64,000 nt of DNA from Lachnospiraceae bacterium (GTDB taxonomy: Bacteria > Bacillota > Clostridia > Lachnospirales > Lachnospiraceae), in assembly GCA_015057525.1 (NCBI GenBank), contig SVEE01000009.1, positions 1 to 64,000 of the forward strand, given 5' to 3'. The translations under genes and the position numbers were made by a program. Below, in pieces: positions 42,013 to 51,627 of the stretch. The notes beneath the pieces were generated by a model that did not search any database, had not been told where the DNA came from, and saw nothing but the letters and a program-made list of their open reading frames with translations. Positions within the stretch are counted from its first letter, which is position 1. Every line of letters begins with the position of its first letter.

Positions 42013-43214
42013 GTTAATAACTCTCTTGCAGTATCAATGGAATCTACTCCGGATTTATTCTTTACAGGAGCAAATTCCTTTTCTCTGTCAACCTCGAAGA
42101 CCATACAGTCATCCATTTCATGAATTAAATCTAAAGCAAGCGTTTCAAATTTATAGCCATTTGGCTCGGATGGTTGAATCATATTCTTGTTAGAATCGAT
42201 ATATGGAACGCTCTTTTTCACTCTGTGAAGAGGCATTTTAAGCTTAAGTGTGTCATGTAAATTTTTTATAGGGAATAAGTAGTTAAGGGTGACACCAAAG
42301 CCGTATGCAAGTGAACCGTCTGGATTTTTTTGGTTGCGCATTTCTTCGGAGAGTTCATAATATTCTATTATGTGTGGCTTATTGTTCTCGAGACAAATTG
42401 CTCCCACCTTTTCGTCAGGTGAGGCCTTTCGTACTACTTTGGCACCGCAGGTTTTATTCTCAGCTAATGTAGCACCTAAAAATACAGGGTCGGCAATGCC
42501 TTGTAAAACGTTATCTACAGCAAATACATTAATCCATTCTATGTTCAAATCTGTAATTTTATCTATAAGACCTGCGTTTTCCATTGTGGAAAACCAACCA
42601 CCGTTGCCATTTGGTGAGAGTGCAATAGATGATGGTGAACTCATAAGAATTTTGCCATTAAAATCAGTTGCAGGGTTCATTTCTTGAATAAAGAAATGTA
42701 GATACTCACTTTTGTATCCGAAGTTATTGTGCTCATTAAAAAATGAAACTGTGTCGTCGTGGTTTATATCGCTGGTCATAATAAAAAGATGAATCCATGT
42801 ATCCGTTTCGTTGACAATTTTTAGTGTATGTTCTATGAGAAGCTGAAAGATAAACAAATCTTTATTGATTCCCATGTTAAATGCACCCTTTGGCTTATCA
42901 TAGCCAAGTCGTGTCCCTTGACCACCTGCAAGAAGCAGTAAGCAGAGCTTGCCACTTTTTATTGTTTCTACACCAATTTGATAATATTTATCTCTGGAAA
43001 GTTCTATCTTGTCCAAAGAGACGGCGTCGATAGGTGTAATGATGCTTTCTTTTTTTCTGTTTCCGTTAGATAGGTAATCTGTGAAACTCCAATCAATACT
43101 ATCTATTTGTGAGAGTAATTTATTTTTATCTTGTTCAGAAAGCTCTTCATAGAAATTTAGTAGGTGTTCCTGATTATATTTAGTTAGGATGGAACGTATT
43201 TCTTGTTCTTTCAT
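41991..43214 (-). CDS. UDP-sugar pyrophosphorylase family protein (UDPGP type)
   Basis: 407 residues. LLLLAGGQGTRLGYDKPKGAFNMG is the nucleotide-binding loop of the eukaryotic-type UDPGP/UAP1 family, not of GalU. Other family segments are LFIMTSDINHDDTV, LSPNGNGGWF, and the sugar-binding ADPVFLGATLAENKTCGAKVV stretch (in part). It makes UDP-GlcNAc or another UDP-sugar from UTP and sugar 1-phosphate. The start follows AGGAGG with a 4-base gap. Together with the next gene it forms a minus-strand pair. Specificity for GlcNAc, glucose or galactose cannot be fixed. Confidence 0.92.
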   Translation of the reverse strand: MKEQEIRSILTKYNQEHLLNFYEELSEQDKNKLLSQIDSIDWSFTDYLSNGNRKKESIITPIDAVSLDKIELSRDKYYQIGVETIKSGKLCLLLLAGGQGTRLGYDKPKGAFNMGINKDLFIFQLLIEHTLKIVNETDTWIHLFIMTSDINHDDTVSFFNEHNNFGYKSEYLHFFIQEMNPATDFNGKILMSSPSSIALSPNGNGGWFSTMENAGLIDKITDLNIEWINVFAVDNVLQGIADPVFLGATLAENKTCGAKVVRKASPDEKVGAICLENNKPHIIEYYELSEEMRNQKNPDGSLAYGFGVTLNYLFPIKNLHDTLKLKMPLHRVKKSVPYIDSNKNMIQPSEPNGYKFETLALDLIHEMDDCMVFEVDREKEFAPVKNKSGVDSIDTARELLTKNGYEL

Positions 43215-43239
43215 AAAACCTCCTGAATATGTAAATCGG

Positions 43240-43971
43240 TTATTTGTTCCTAAGTGTTTTTTTGATTTTTAGTGTATCTTTAAAAATTTTAAAAATTATT
43301 TTTGGTGAGAAACGTGATTTCTCACTACGGTCTCTTAAAAATTTGAGTTCTATAGGCATCTCTATTATTTTGTATCCTTTTTTTGCAGCAGTTGCAAGAA
43401 TTTCGATATCAAATGCGAAACCTGTGGTTGTAAGGGAATGACAGATTGGCTTAATTACAGAACCTTTAAACAGTTTTATGCCAGTCTGTGTATCCTTAAT
43501 ATTCAAGTTAAAAAGTAACTTTAGAATTATAAAATATCCAAAGCTTAATATTTTTCTGGAAAGCGGATAGTCAAGCTTGGATTTTTTGTGCATTTTAGAA
43601 CCAATGGCAATATCTGCGTCAGTGGCCTGTAATGCTTTAAGGAAGTATCTTAACATAGAAGGATTTAATTCTAAATCGGAATCCAAAAATGCAATATATT
43701 CGCCGTTCGCTTGATTGACTCCGGATGTTATTGCGTATCCTTTGCCCTTGTTATCTTCATAAGATATATATTTAATTCGTGAATCCTCAACAGAGGCTTC
43801 TTCCATTTTTAGTTTTGTGTTGTCAGCACTGCCATCATTAATTGCGATAATCTCATACTTCTTTACGAATTTAGAAATAATTTCGGAAGTTTTCAGTAGG
43901 TTATCCTTGATATGATTTTCTTCGTTATATGCTGGCATGATTACTGATAAGTATATTTTTTTGTCACTCAT
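43240..43971 (-). CDS. Dolichol-phosphate mannosyltransferase-like glycosyltransferase (GT2)
   Basis: 243 residues when started at the ATG giving MSDKKIYLSVIMPAYNEEN. The 22 upstream codons are AT-rich and unlike the family. Motifs: IIAINDGSADNT-like EIIAINDGSADNTK, YITSGVNQANGEYIAFLDSDLE (DSD), KDTQTGIKLFKG and FDIEILATAAKKGY. It matches DPM1/GtrB-type enzymes that make polyprenyl-phosphate sugars for envelope modification. There is no C-terminal membrane domain, so it is a DPM1-like soluble form. It is encoded upstream of, and in line with, the UDP-sugar pyrophosphorylase. Confidence 0.88.
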   Translation of the reverse strand: MSDKKIYLSVIMPAYNEENHIKDNLLKTSEIISKFVKKYEIIAINDGSADNTKLKMEEASVEDSRIKYISYEDNKGKGYAITSGVNQANGEYIAFLDSDLELNPSMLRYFLKALQATDADIAIGSKMHKKSKLDYPLSRKILSFGYFIILKLLFNLNIKDTQTGIKLFKGSVIKPICHSLTTTGFAFDIEILATAAKKGYKIIEMPIELKFLRDRSEKSRFSPKIIFKIFKDTLKIKKTLRNK

Positions 43972-44152
43972 AAAATTACATCCAGTCTTACAAAATATGA
44001 TAATAAAAGTATATTTAATAATCAGAAAAGTATTCAATAAATGAATATATTTGAAACATTTCTGAAAAAATATTCATTTAAGTATAACACAGTAGATATG
44101 AAAATACAATAAAGCAAAAGGTGCGCATATAGTTGCAAAAAGTATTAATAGG

Positions 44153-44181
44153 TTGTTTTTTAAATAAAAATAATGTATTAT
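44153..44181 (+). promoter_or_regulatory. Promoter of LCP gene
   Basis: TTGTTT (44153-44158), a 17-base spacer, TATTAT (44176-44181), in the ~270-base gap between the divergent glycosyltransferase and LCP genes. Confidence 0.5.
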
Positions 44182-44240
44182 ATAAAAGTATGTAAAATGA
44201 TGTATGTTTGATAAAGGCTTTTAACGAAAGGTTGATGAAT

Positions 44241-45341
44241 ATGAGTAAAAAAAGAAAAAAAGGAATGAATTCTAATGCAAAGTGGGGAATTGCCCTTGTT
44301 GCTGAGATAATAGTTCTTATTATAATGGCAGTATGCTATGGTAATTTATGGATTAAATCCAAAATTGCAGAAGTTAATATACAGGAAATAGAGGAAGAGG
44401 ACATTGTTGTCAATGAAGGTATTAATGAAGACCAAGAGTCATATACAAACATTGCTCTTTTTGGACTCGATGCAAGAGATATGGGTTCTGGAGCGCTTCA
44501 GGCTGGTAACAGAAGCGATAGTATAATGATTGCCAGTATTAACAATGAAACAAAAGAAGTAAGGATAGTGTCTTTGTATAGAGATTCATTTCTTGAAATA
44601 GAGGATGAGGATGGTTCTTGGTTAACTAAGGTCAATGCAGCATATGCATACGGTGGCCCTGAACTTGCCATTAACACTATAAATGCAAATCTTGATTTGC
44701 ATATAACAGATTATGTTGCTGTTAACTTTCAGGCTCTTTCTGAAGCTATAGACGTGCTTGGTGGTATACCTATACATTTGGACAGTAATGAGCTTCCAAT
44801 GCTTAACGCAGCAATAACAGAACAGATAAGTATAACAGGTAAGAATGTCGATGGAATATTCGAACCAGGTGATTATATTTTGAATGGTACTCAGGCTACA
44901 GCTTACGCTCGTATAAGAAGTACAGATCAGGGCGATATAACAAGAACTGAAAGACAAAGAGAAGTAATATTTAAAGTTATGGAGAAGGCAAAGTCATCTA
45001 ATTTAGGTACAATCAATGATGCTCTTGATGCAGCTCTTCCTTATGTGCTTACAAGCTTCAGTGAGGATGAACTTTACGACATGGTTACAGATGTATTAGA
45101 TTATGAAATTTCCCAGACTGCGGGATTCCCATTTGCTTATTATCCATATTCTCATCCTACAAGTGGTTCTATATTGGTTCCTGCGGATTTGACATCAAAT
45201 GTAACAGCTCTTCATGAATTCCTTTTTGGAACACAGAGCTATGTTCCATCTCAGAAGGTTCAAGATATAAGCTCATCTGTTCAATACGAGACTGGTGTTG
45301 GAGCTCAGGAGATAGATATAACACCTTATTTACCAGAATAA
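44241..45341 (+). CDS. LytR-CpsA-Psr (LCP) family glycopolymer ligase
   Basis: 366 residues: a basic start (MSKKRKKGMNSNAKW), a single membrane helix at about 15-36, then an outside LCP domain with NIALFGLDARD, RSDSIMIASINNETKEVRIVS, SLYRDSFLEI, KVNAAYAYGG, LGGIPIHLDSNE and YARIRSTDQGDITRTERQRE. The Arg and Asp residues that hold the pyrophosphate are present. LCP enzymes move teichoic acid or other glycopolymers from the lipid carrier to peptidoglycan, which fits the envelope operon at 29.8-38.7 kb. ATG 44241 is nine bases after GAAAGG; ATG 44235 is possible. Confidence 0.94.
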   Translation: MSKKRKKGMNSNAKWGIALVAEIIVLIIMAVCYGNLWIKSKIAEVNIQEIEEEDIVVNEGINEDQESYTNIALFGLDARDMGSGALQAGNRSDSIMIASINNETKEVRIVSLYRDSFLEIEDEDGSWLTKVNAAYAYGGPELAINTINANLDLHITDYVAVNFQALSEAIDVLGGIPIHLDSNELPMLNAAITEQISITGKNVDGIFEPGDYILNGTQATAYARIRSTDQGDITRTERQREVIFKVMEKAKSSNLGTINDALDAALPYVLTSFSEDELYDMVTDVLDYEISQTAGFPFAYYPYSHPTSGSILVPADLTSNVTALHEFLFGTQSYVPSQKVQDISSSVQYETGVGAQEIDITPYLPE

Positions 45342-45386
45342 AAGCAATAAAAAATCAGACCTAAGGTCTGATTTTTTATTGCTTTT
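45340..45386. terminator. Bidirectional terminator LCP / phosphofructokinase
   Basis: A stem of ~22 pairs: AAAAATCAGACC and GGTCTGATTTTTT with outer AAAAGCAAT/ATTGCTTTT, loop TAA or TA. It serves the two convergent genes. Confidence 0.92.
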
Positions 45387-46605
45387 ATATTAGATGTGAA
45401 ATATCTAAATAAGATGTAATTCCATCTTTATAGTTAGTATCAACTTCACCTTTAACAAGGGGAGAAAGGTAAGTTATCATATCAGCTGTTACATCGTTAC
45501 CCTCTTGATTAATCCATTGGCGAGGGACTTCCTTAGCCTTGTTGGCTACATTGGCAACTGGTGTAAATTTAATTTCACATGAGTAAGGAGCATCAGATGT
45601 ACGAACTATAGAAGTCATAAATGCAGAATTTCCATCTTCTGTGAATTTAACAGCGGAATAACCCAAGTTGAAGGATTCATCTAAATCTGTTTTTGACGTC
45701 ATGTGACCTGCACAGCGTTGTAACACGTTAACTTCTACAGAACGAACCTTAACACCGAGACGTTCTTTGACAAGGTTCTCAAGACACTTTCCAGTTCCAC
45801 TTAACTGAGCATGTCCGAATTTGTCTGCGGCAGCTTCAGTTGCAGATAAATAATTGCCATCCTTATCTCGTATACCTTCAGAAACAGCAACTATTATGTT
45901 GCGTGTTGTAGGTAAAAGAGACTGTAAGTCTGAAATAAATTGTTCTTTGTCGAAAGCAACCTCTGGTAGATAAATGAGATGAGGGGCTTTACTGAAATTT
46001 GTTCTAGCTAAAGCGGAAGCTGCTGTGAGCCATCCTGCATCTCTACCCATGACTTCGATGATGGTTACGCTTTCTACATCATATATGTATGTATCGTATG
46101 CTATTTCCCTGATGCTTGTTGCAATATACTTTGCCGCAGAGCCAAAACCAGGTGTGTGGTCTGTTTCAATAAGGTCGTTGTCTATGGTTTTTGGTACGCC
46201 AGCAATGAGAATATTGCTGCCAATTGAAGTGGCATATTTGGAAAGCTTAGCAACAGTGTCCATGGAGTCATTGCCACCAATATAGAAAAACGCACCAATG
46301 TTCATTGTATTAAAGAAATTAAAAATTTCTTCATATATGTCTTTGTTATCTGCCATGTCAGGTAATTTGAAACGACATGACCCTAAATACATTGCAGGTG
46401 TTTTAATCAGATTATTAATGAAATCTTGATCCTTGCCTGTTAAGTCTATGGTTTTGTTTCTTAATACACCCTGTATACCGTGTATTGAACCGTATATTTT
46501 GTCATATTTGTCACTATCTTGAACGCCCTTTATGACTCCTGCAAGGGAAGCGTTGATGGCGGCTGTAGGACCACCTGACTGGGCAACTAAGCAATTCATT
46601 TTCAT
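45385..46605 (-). CDS. 6-phosphofructokinase, PPi-dependent type
   Basis: 406 residues. LVAQSGGPTAAINASLAGV, FYIGGNDSMDT, GVPKTIDNDL and IEVMGRDAGWLTAASAL are phosphofructokinase motifs. The lysine in PKTIDND (Gly in ATP enzymes, PGTIDND) and the GGND loop are marks of pyrophosphate-dependent enzymes, which use PPi and act reversibly. GAGG is seven bases before the ATG. It stands alone on the minus strand. Specificity is inferred from these two motifs. Confidence 0.9.
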   Translation of the reverse strand: MKMNCLVAQSGGPTAAINASLAGVIKGVQDSDKYDKIYGSIHGIQGVLRNKTIDLTGKDQDFINNLIKTPAMYLGSCRFKLPDMADNKDIYEEIFNFFNTMNIGAFFYIGGNDSMDTVAKLSKYATSIGSNILIAGVPKTIDNDLIETDHTPGFGSAAKYIATSIREIAYDTYIYDVESVTIIEVMGRDAGWLTAASALARTNFSKAPHLIYLPEVAFDKEQFISDLQSLLPTTRNIIVAVSEGIRDKDGNYLSATEAAADKFGHAQLSGTGKCLENLVKERLGVKVRSVEVNVLQRCAGHMTSKTDLDESFNLGYSAVKFTEDGNSAFMTSIVRTSDAPYSCEIKFTPVANVANKAKEVPRQWINQEGNDVTADMITYLSPLVKGEVDTNYKDGITSYLDISHLI

Positions 46606-46743
46606 GGTTTTTCCTCACTTTGATTTTTTATAAGAATATCATATTAAATTATAAAAGGCTATATGGCAAAAGGTATTTGGTTATTTTGACGAAAAAAGTC
46701 AAAAAAACAGGAGAATAAATGAAGAAAATGGATAAATATTTAC

Positions 46744-46772
46744 TTGAAAATAACATATACTTAATATATAAT
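46744..46772 (+). promoter_or_regulatory. Promoter of 6S-like RNA
   Basis: TTGAAA (46744-46749), a 17-base spacer, TATAAT (46767-46772). Confidence 0.78.
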
Positions 46773-46797
46773 TATCTTATAAATCAGTACATTACAT

Positions 46798-46978
46798 ATA
46801 TATCTGGGTTGTTCGATAACTCCTGTTTATTTTGAACCTACATTTACTTTAAACGGGATTCCTATATTTGTAACTGGATGTCAGGCCTCCGATTGCAGTG
46901 GAAGGCAGAAGGTTATATGCGGTCGCCCACCTAGCTTTGCTAGGAGTCAAAAGGCAGGAAACGGCAGCTCGGATATAT
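46798..46978 (+). ncRNA. ssrS: 6S RNA (SsrS-like)
   Basis: A non-coding unit with its own promoter and terminator in a 424-base gap. A 14-pair closing stem is formed by ATATATCTGGGTTG (46798-46811) and CAGCTCGGATATAT (46965-46978). Inside is a long irregular stem with GAACCTACATTTACT and AAACGGGATTCC on one side and CCACCTAGC-TTTG-CTAGGAGTC on the other, as in Firmicutes 6S RNAs of ~180-190 nt. 6S RNA mimics an open promoter and binds sigma-70 RNA polymerase. The call rests on size, shape and recalled sequence resemblance; the first transcribed base is probably near 46780. Confidence 0.75.
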
Positions 46979-46990
46979 ATGATTTATAAT

Positions 46991-47017
46991 AAGCAGTAGC
47001 TAAACTGCTTTTTTTTT
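46991..47017 (+). terminator. Rho-independent terminator of 6S-like RNA
   Basis: AAGCAGT, loop AGCTAA, ACTGCTT, then TTTTTTT. It ends 12 bases before the next start codon. Confidence 0.88.
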
Positions 47018-47029
47018 GGGAGTTTATTG

Positions 47030-49372
47030 ATGAAGAAAAAAGTTAGATCAATATTAATAGTATTTCTTGTACTTTCACTAGTAACAATAGTGTTTCACGA
47101 AATCAAAAATGTCATATCGAAAAAAAAGGATGACAAACCGGTTCAAAGTCCTGTAACTACAGAGGCTTCAGTTGAAGAAGCGTGTTATTCTTATAATGAT
47201 GTAGAGGATATGGTTGCACATCTTGCCAGTGATGATGATACTGAGGCAGCTCTTGACCGATTGATAGATCCTTTAACAGCAAGTCAATCCATAAATGTCT
47301 TATACATAAAGAATGTTGTGAGTACAATTAAACTTTCAACAGATGTATACTCTGGAGTTTTAGGAGATAAGGCTGATGAAGCTTTGGTAACTGTAAGTGA
47401 GTTTGATGAGATATACCACAATATTGCTGATACAGGCATGGTAGATGGTCTTAGTCGTCATGATATTTTTGTGTACAAGATTATTACAGATGAAGTTACA
47501 GCAGAAAAAAGTATTTCTGATGGTTTGGAAGAGTATAGTTTAGATATAGATGTTTCAGAACAATATTTAAATAAAATTATAGATGTTTATATTAAAAATG
47601 ACAGAGTTTTTAAAGTTAACGGATATGGAAATAGTCAGTATGTTATTGAGAATGCCTTTTTAGTATCCATAGAGGAGAACAAATGCACTATACTTTATGA
47701 TGATATGACAAAGAACTTTGATATACCTATGCAGGAGGCTACTCCAACTGATTCTGTGCCTGAGTCAATTGTAGACGCTAAACCAGGTAGTGTTGTTAAA
47801 GTGACCGTGGATAACAATGGTGTTGTGGCAATAGAAGAATTGACTGATGTTATTTCGGCTAGAGTATTATCTGTAAGTGACACATCATTGTCTGTGGAAA
47901 ATCATGGTAACTTTACATATGACAAAAACTTTCGTATTTACAATAATTTGAATGGGGCATATTGTGAGTCGTCCATTCCTATTATCACTGGCTATAAAAA
48001 TGTAAACATATATAAGTCAGGTGACAAAGCTATAGCTGCAATAGTGGATGAAGAAATTGTTTCAGAAGAAATACGAGTAATTCTTTCTAATGATAGCTAT
48101 AGCTCTTATGAGTTTTCAACAGTTCAGGTTACCAGCCAGTATGCTTTTAAAGTGGTATATTCTGCTGAGGAAGAACAAAACTATAATGCAGGTGACGTAT
48201 TAACAATAAATTATAGCGATTATGAGGATGGACAAATTATTTCCATTGAACCAATTGTTCCAGATGGAAAATTGCAGGTGCTTAATCTAAATCGCTCTTG
48301 TGGGAATCCAACTTACAGTGGAAGACTTGTAGTTAATGTTTATTCGGAATATTTAAATGTTATTAATGTTGTATCCATTGAAACATATCTTTACAGTGTA
48401 GTGTCAAGTATGGCATCAGCGGATACACCGGATGAAGCGTTAAAGGCGCTTGCAGTTTGTGCCAGAGGATATGCATATTCTAAATTTAAAGACGGAAGCT
48501 TTTCTGATTACAAGGCACATCTTGATGACTCTAGTTTGTGTCAGCTTTATGGTGATGCGGTGGTGTCAAATAACGCAATTAAAGCGGTGAAGGATACATA
48601 TAACATAGTGCCTGTATACGATGGCACAGTTATTGTACCATTAACTTTTTCAACTTCCTGCGGAATGACTTGTACTAACGAAGAGATATGGGGTGGTTCT
48701 GCGTATCCTTATCTTGAATCCAATGTTGAAACTATGGAAAAAGAAACCATAGATTTATCTGCGGAAGAAGATTTTATTAGTTTTATGGAAGATAGTATGG
48801 GGTACGACACAATAGAGAAGGATTTGCCGTTTTACAGATGGTCAATTTCTTATACAAAGGAAGAAATTTCCCAAGCGATTAATTCTATGCTGGAAGAAAG
48901 AATTAGTATGTCGGCAGACAACATAAAAATAATGGATGAAGACGGCGATTTTGAATCAGGTGAAATAACTGATATAGGTCAGGTTAATTCTATAACAGTT
49001 ACTGAAAGAAGTGTCAGTGGCGTAGTAACAACGCTGGTGATTGAAGGCTCAGAAGCAACGATTCAGGTGACAGGACAGACAAATGTGAGAAACCTTATTA
49101 CACCTGTTAATCAGCAGATAGTACGTCAGGACGAGAAAGCATTAACTGGATGGACATCTTTACCTAGTCCATTTTACTATATTGAGTCAACGGATGTAGG
49201 CTATGTTATACATGGTGGTGGATTTGGACACGGCGCAGGAATGAGTCAAAATGGTGCAACTATTTTGGCAAATGAAGGGTATAATTATAAATATATATTG
49301 AGACATTATTATTCATATATAGATTTCTCTGGTATATATGATTTTACAGAAGATACAGAAGAATCAGAATAA
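47030..49372 (+). CDS. SpoIID/LytB-domain protein
   Basis: 780 residues. A basic N-terminus and one membrane helix (about 4-23) anchor or export the protein. Residues ~30-420 are a long, acidic, beta-type region without recognised domain. Residues ~430-770 are SpoIID-like: VYSEYLNVINVVSIETYLYSVVSSMASADTPDEALKALAVCARGYA (in part), VPLTFSTSCGMTCTNEEIWGGSAYPYL and the final GGGFGHGAGMSQNGA. SpoIID enzymes are lytic transglycosylases that remodel peptidoglycan in engulfment; the LytB relatives act in vegetative cells. The start ATG follows GGGAG by seven bases, directly after the 6S-like terminator. Confidence 0.88.
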   Translation: MKKKVRSILIVFLVLSLVTIVFHEIKNVISKKKDDKPVQSPVTTEASVEEACYSYNDVEDMVAHLASDDDTEAALDRLIDPLTASQSINVLYIKNVVSTIKLSTDVYSGVLGDKADEALVTVSEFDEIYHNIADTGMVDGLSRHDIFVYKIITDEVTAEKSISDGLEEYSLDIDVSEQYLNKIIDVYIKNDRVFKVNGYGNSQYVIENAFLVSIEENKCTILYDDMTKNFDIPMQEATPTDSVPESIVDAKPGSVVKVTVDNNGVVAIEELTDVISARVLSVSDTSLSVENHGNFTYDKNFRIYNNLNGAYCESSIPIITGYKNVNIYKSGDKAIAAIVDEEIVSEEIRVILSNDSYSSYEFSTVQVTSQYAFKVVYSAEEEQNYNAGDVLTINYSDYEDGQIISIEPIVPDGKLQVLNLNRSCGNPTYSGRLVVNVYSEYLNVINVVSIETYLYSVVSSMASADTPDEALKALAVCARGYAYSKFKDGSFSDYKAHLDDSSLCQLYGDAVVSNNAIKAVKDTYNIVPVYDGTVIVPLTFSTSCGMTCTNEEIWGGSAYPYLESNVETMEKETIDLSAEEDFISFMEDSMGYDTIEKDLPFYRWSISYTKEEISQAINSMLEERISMSADNIKIMDEDGDFESGEITDIGQVNSITVTERSVSGVVTTLVIEGSEATIQVTGQTNVRNLITPVNQQIVRQDEKALTGWTSLPSPFYYIESTDVGYVIHGGGFGHGAGMSQNGATILANEGYNYKYILRHYYSYIDFSGIYDFTEDTEESE

Positions 49373-49391
49373 TTTAGGGAATTATCAGTGT

Positions 49392-50231
49392 ATGAAAAAT
49401 GTGATTGAAGAAATCAGAATCTTTTATAGAAAAGCAACACAGGATAGCCTGACCGCATATGCGGCTCAGGCCACCTTCTATGTGTTGCTTTCTTTTTTTC
49501 CGTTTATTATTTTGCTTATAAGGGTAGCTTCAAGATTATCATTTACCAGAACCACTTTAGTGTCATATATTCTTGGTATTGTACCTGATGAGTTGAATGA
49601 TTTTGTGATGTATATAATGAGAGATATATTGTATTCTGAAAGCAACTCATTTACAGTAATTACAGCGCTTGTGTGTATATGGTCAGCGGGACGAGGATTA
49701 CAAACCTTAACTTATGGCTTTAATAAAATATATAAAGTGGAAAAAAATAAAGGTTATTTGATAACAAGGCTAATGAGTATTTTATATACAATAATATTTT
49801 TGCTTATGTGCATTGCAATAATGATAATTTATCTTTTCGGAAAGCAGATAGCAGAGGCTATTATCAATAAGTGGCCTGCTTTTGACAATGCAACAACCTT
49901 GATTTTAAGTATGAAGGGACTGTTTTCTTTTGCTATTTTATTTGTGTTGCTTCTGATTTTTTATTATCAGCTTCCAGGTAGAAAGGGGCAGTTTAAGCAT
50001 GAACTTTGGGGAGCATTTGCTGCGTCAGTTGCGTGGATTTTAATGACAAGATTATTTTCGTTTTATATTAGGTACATGGCTAAGGATTCCTATATGTACG
50101 GAAGTATGACATCAGTTATACTTATTATTATATGGATATATATTGGGATGCAGATTATTTTTTACGGTGCTGAAATAAATTATTATGTAACAAAGCGGAA
50201 GTTGGCTAATTTTGTTGACACTAAAAAATGA
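49392..50231 (+). CDS. YihY/UPF0761 family membrane protein
   Basis: 279 residues with about six membrane helices and the family signatures [60 protein letters not shown] and a final [21 protein letters not shown]. Older notes call it ribonuclease BN or BrkB; this is outdated and its function is unknown. The start at ATG 49392 gives the usual N-terminus; a frame from 49338 overlaps the SpoIID gene. Its 3' end is 65 bases before glyA. Confidence 0.9.
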   Translation: MKNVIEEIRIFYRKATQDSLTAYAAQATFYVLLSFFPFIILLIRVASRLSFTRTTLVSYILGIVPDELNDFVMYIMRDILYSESNSFTVITALVCIWSAGRGLQTLTYGFNKIYKVEKNKGYLITRLMSILYTIIFLLMCIAIMIIYLFGKQIAEAIINKWPAFDNATTLILSMKGLFSFAILFVLLLIFYYQLPGRKGQFKHELWGAFAASVAWILMTRLFSFYIRYMAKDSYMYGSMTSVILIIIWIYIGMQIIFYGAEINYYVTKRKLANFVDTKK

Positions 50232-50295
50232 ATATGCGATAATTAACATCACTGGATTAACAGTTAAACATCAAATTATTTTGGAGGTATTAATA

Positions 50296-51531
50296 ATGTA
50301 CGGATTTGAAGAAGTTCAGGCTATGGACCCAGAAGTGGCTGCAGCTATGACTGATGAGATTAACAGACAGAATGATAACATTGAGCTTATTGCATCAGAG
50401 AATATAGTTTCTAAGGCTGTTATGGCAGCTATGGGAAGCCCACTTACTAATAAGTATGCAGAGGGATATCCAGGTAAGAGATACTATGGTGGATGTGAGC
50501 ATGTAGATGTTGTTGAGGATTTAGCAAGAGAAAGAGCAAAAGAGCTTTTTGGATGCGAATACGTTAATGTTCAGCCACACTCAGGTGCTCAGGCAAATAT
50601 GGCAGTATTCTTCTCAATCATGGAGCCAGGCGATACATTTATGGGTATGAATCTTGCTCATGGTGGACACCTTACTCATGGTTCACCTGTTAACATGTCA
50701 GGTAAGTATTTTAATGTGGTACCTTACGGAGTAAATGATGATGGATTTATAGATTATGATGAGGTTCGTAGAATTGCTTTAGAGTGTAAGCCAAAGCTTA
50801 TTGTTGCAGGTGCATCTGCATATGCAAGAGCAATTGACTTCAAGAAATTTAGAGAAATCGCAGATGAAGTTGGCGCAGTACTTATGGTAGATATGGCACA
50901 TATTGCAGGTTTAGTAGCAGCAGGCCTTCATGAGAGTCCAATCCCATATGCTCATGTTACAACAACTACTACACATAAGACTTTAAGAGGTCCTCGTGGT
51001 GGTATGATTTTATCTAGCAACGAAGTTAATGAGAAATATAACTTTAATAAGGCAGTATTCCCTGGTATTCAGGGTGGTCCTCTTATGCATGTTATTGCAG
51101 CAAAGGCAGTTTGCTTTAAGGAAGCTTTAACAGATGAGTACAAGGCATATCAGGCACAGGTTGTTAAGAATGCAGCAACACTTGCACAGGCTCTTAAGGA
51201 AAGAGGATTTAAGATTGTTTCGGACGGAACTGACAACCATCTTATGCTTGTAGACCTTCAGAATCTTGATTTAACAGGTAAGGAAGTTGAGAAGCTTCTC
51301 GACTCAGTTCATATTACAGCTAACAAGAACACTGTTCCTAATGACCCTAAATCACCTTTTGTTACAAGTGGTATCAGACTTGGTACACCAGCTATTACAA
51401 CAAGAGGTGCAAAGGAAGACGATATGCTTGTTATTGCAGATGCTATTAAGGCAGCTGTTATCGATAAGGATAATGAGAAGGCTATGGCACTTGTTAAGAG
51501 TATTACAGATAAGTACCCATTATACGCATAA
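50296..51531 (+). CDS. glyA: Serine hydroxymethyltransferase
   Basis: 411 residues; interconverts serine and glycine with tetrahydrofolate, using pyridoxal phosphate. [52 protein letters not shown] and the cofactor lysine in [15 protein letters not shown] are all present. GGAGG is nine bases before the ATG; an upstream in-frame start at 50212 overlaps the previous gene and has no support. It ends with a hairpin before ftsH. Confidence 0.97.
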   Translation: MYGFEEVQAMDPEVAAAMTDEINRQNDNIELIASENIVSKAVMAAMGSPLTNKYAEGYPGKRYYGGCEHVDVVEDLARERAKELFGCEYVNVQPHSGAQANMAVFFSIMEPGDTFMGMNLAHGGHLTHGSPVNMSGKYFNVVPYGVNDDGFIDYDEVRRIALECKPKLIVAGASAYARAIDFKKFREIADEVGAVLMVDMAHIAGLVAAGLHESPIPYAHVTTTTTHKTLRGPRGGMILSSNEVNEKYNFNKAVFPGIQGGPLMHVIAAKAVCFKEALTDEYKAYQAQVVKNAATLAQALKERGFKIVSDGTDNHLMLVDLQNLDLTGKEVEKLLDSVHITANKNTVPNDPKSPFVTSGIRLGTPAITTRGAKEDDMLVIADAIKAAVIDKDNEKAMALVKSITDKYPLYA

Positions 51532-51580
51532 TTCTACTTGAGATAAAAGGAAGCAAGTACTTCCTATAAAGTAAAAAAAT

Positions 51581-51613
51581 AAGGCTGCTGCATGTTTTCA
51601 TGAGCAGCCTTTG
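51581..51613 (+). terminator. Rho-independent terminator after glyA
   Basis: AAGGCTGCTGCATG, loop TTTT, CATGAGCAGCCTT (one bulge), then TGTG. The poor T-tract may allow readthrough into ftsH. Confidence 0.65.
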
Positions 51614-51627
51614 TGATTGGAGAAAAT

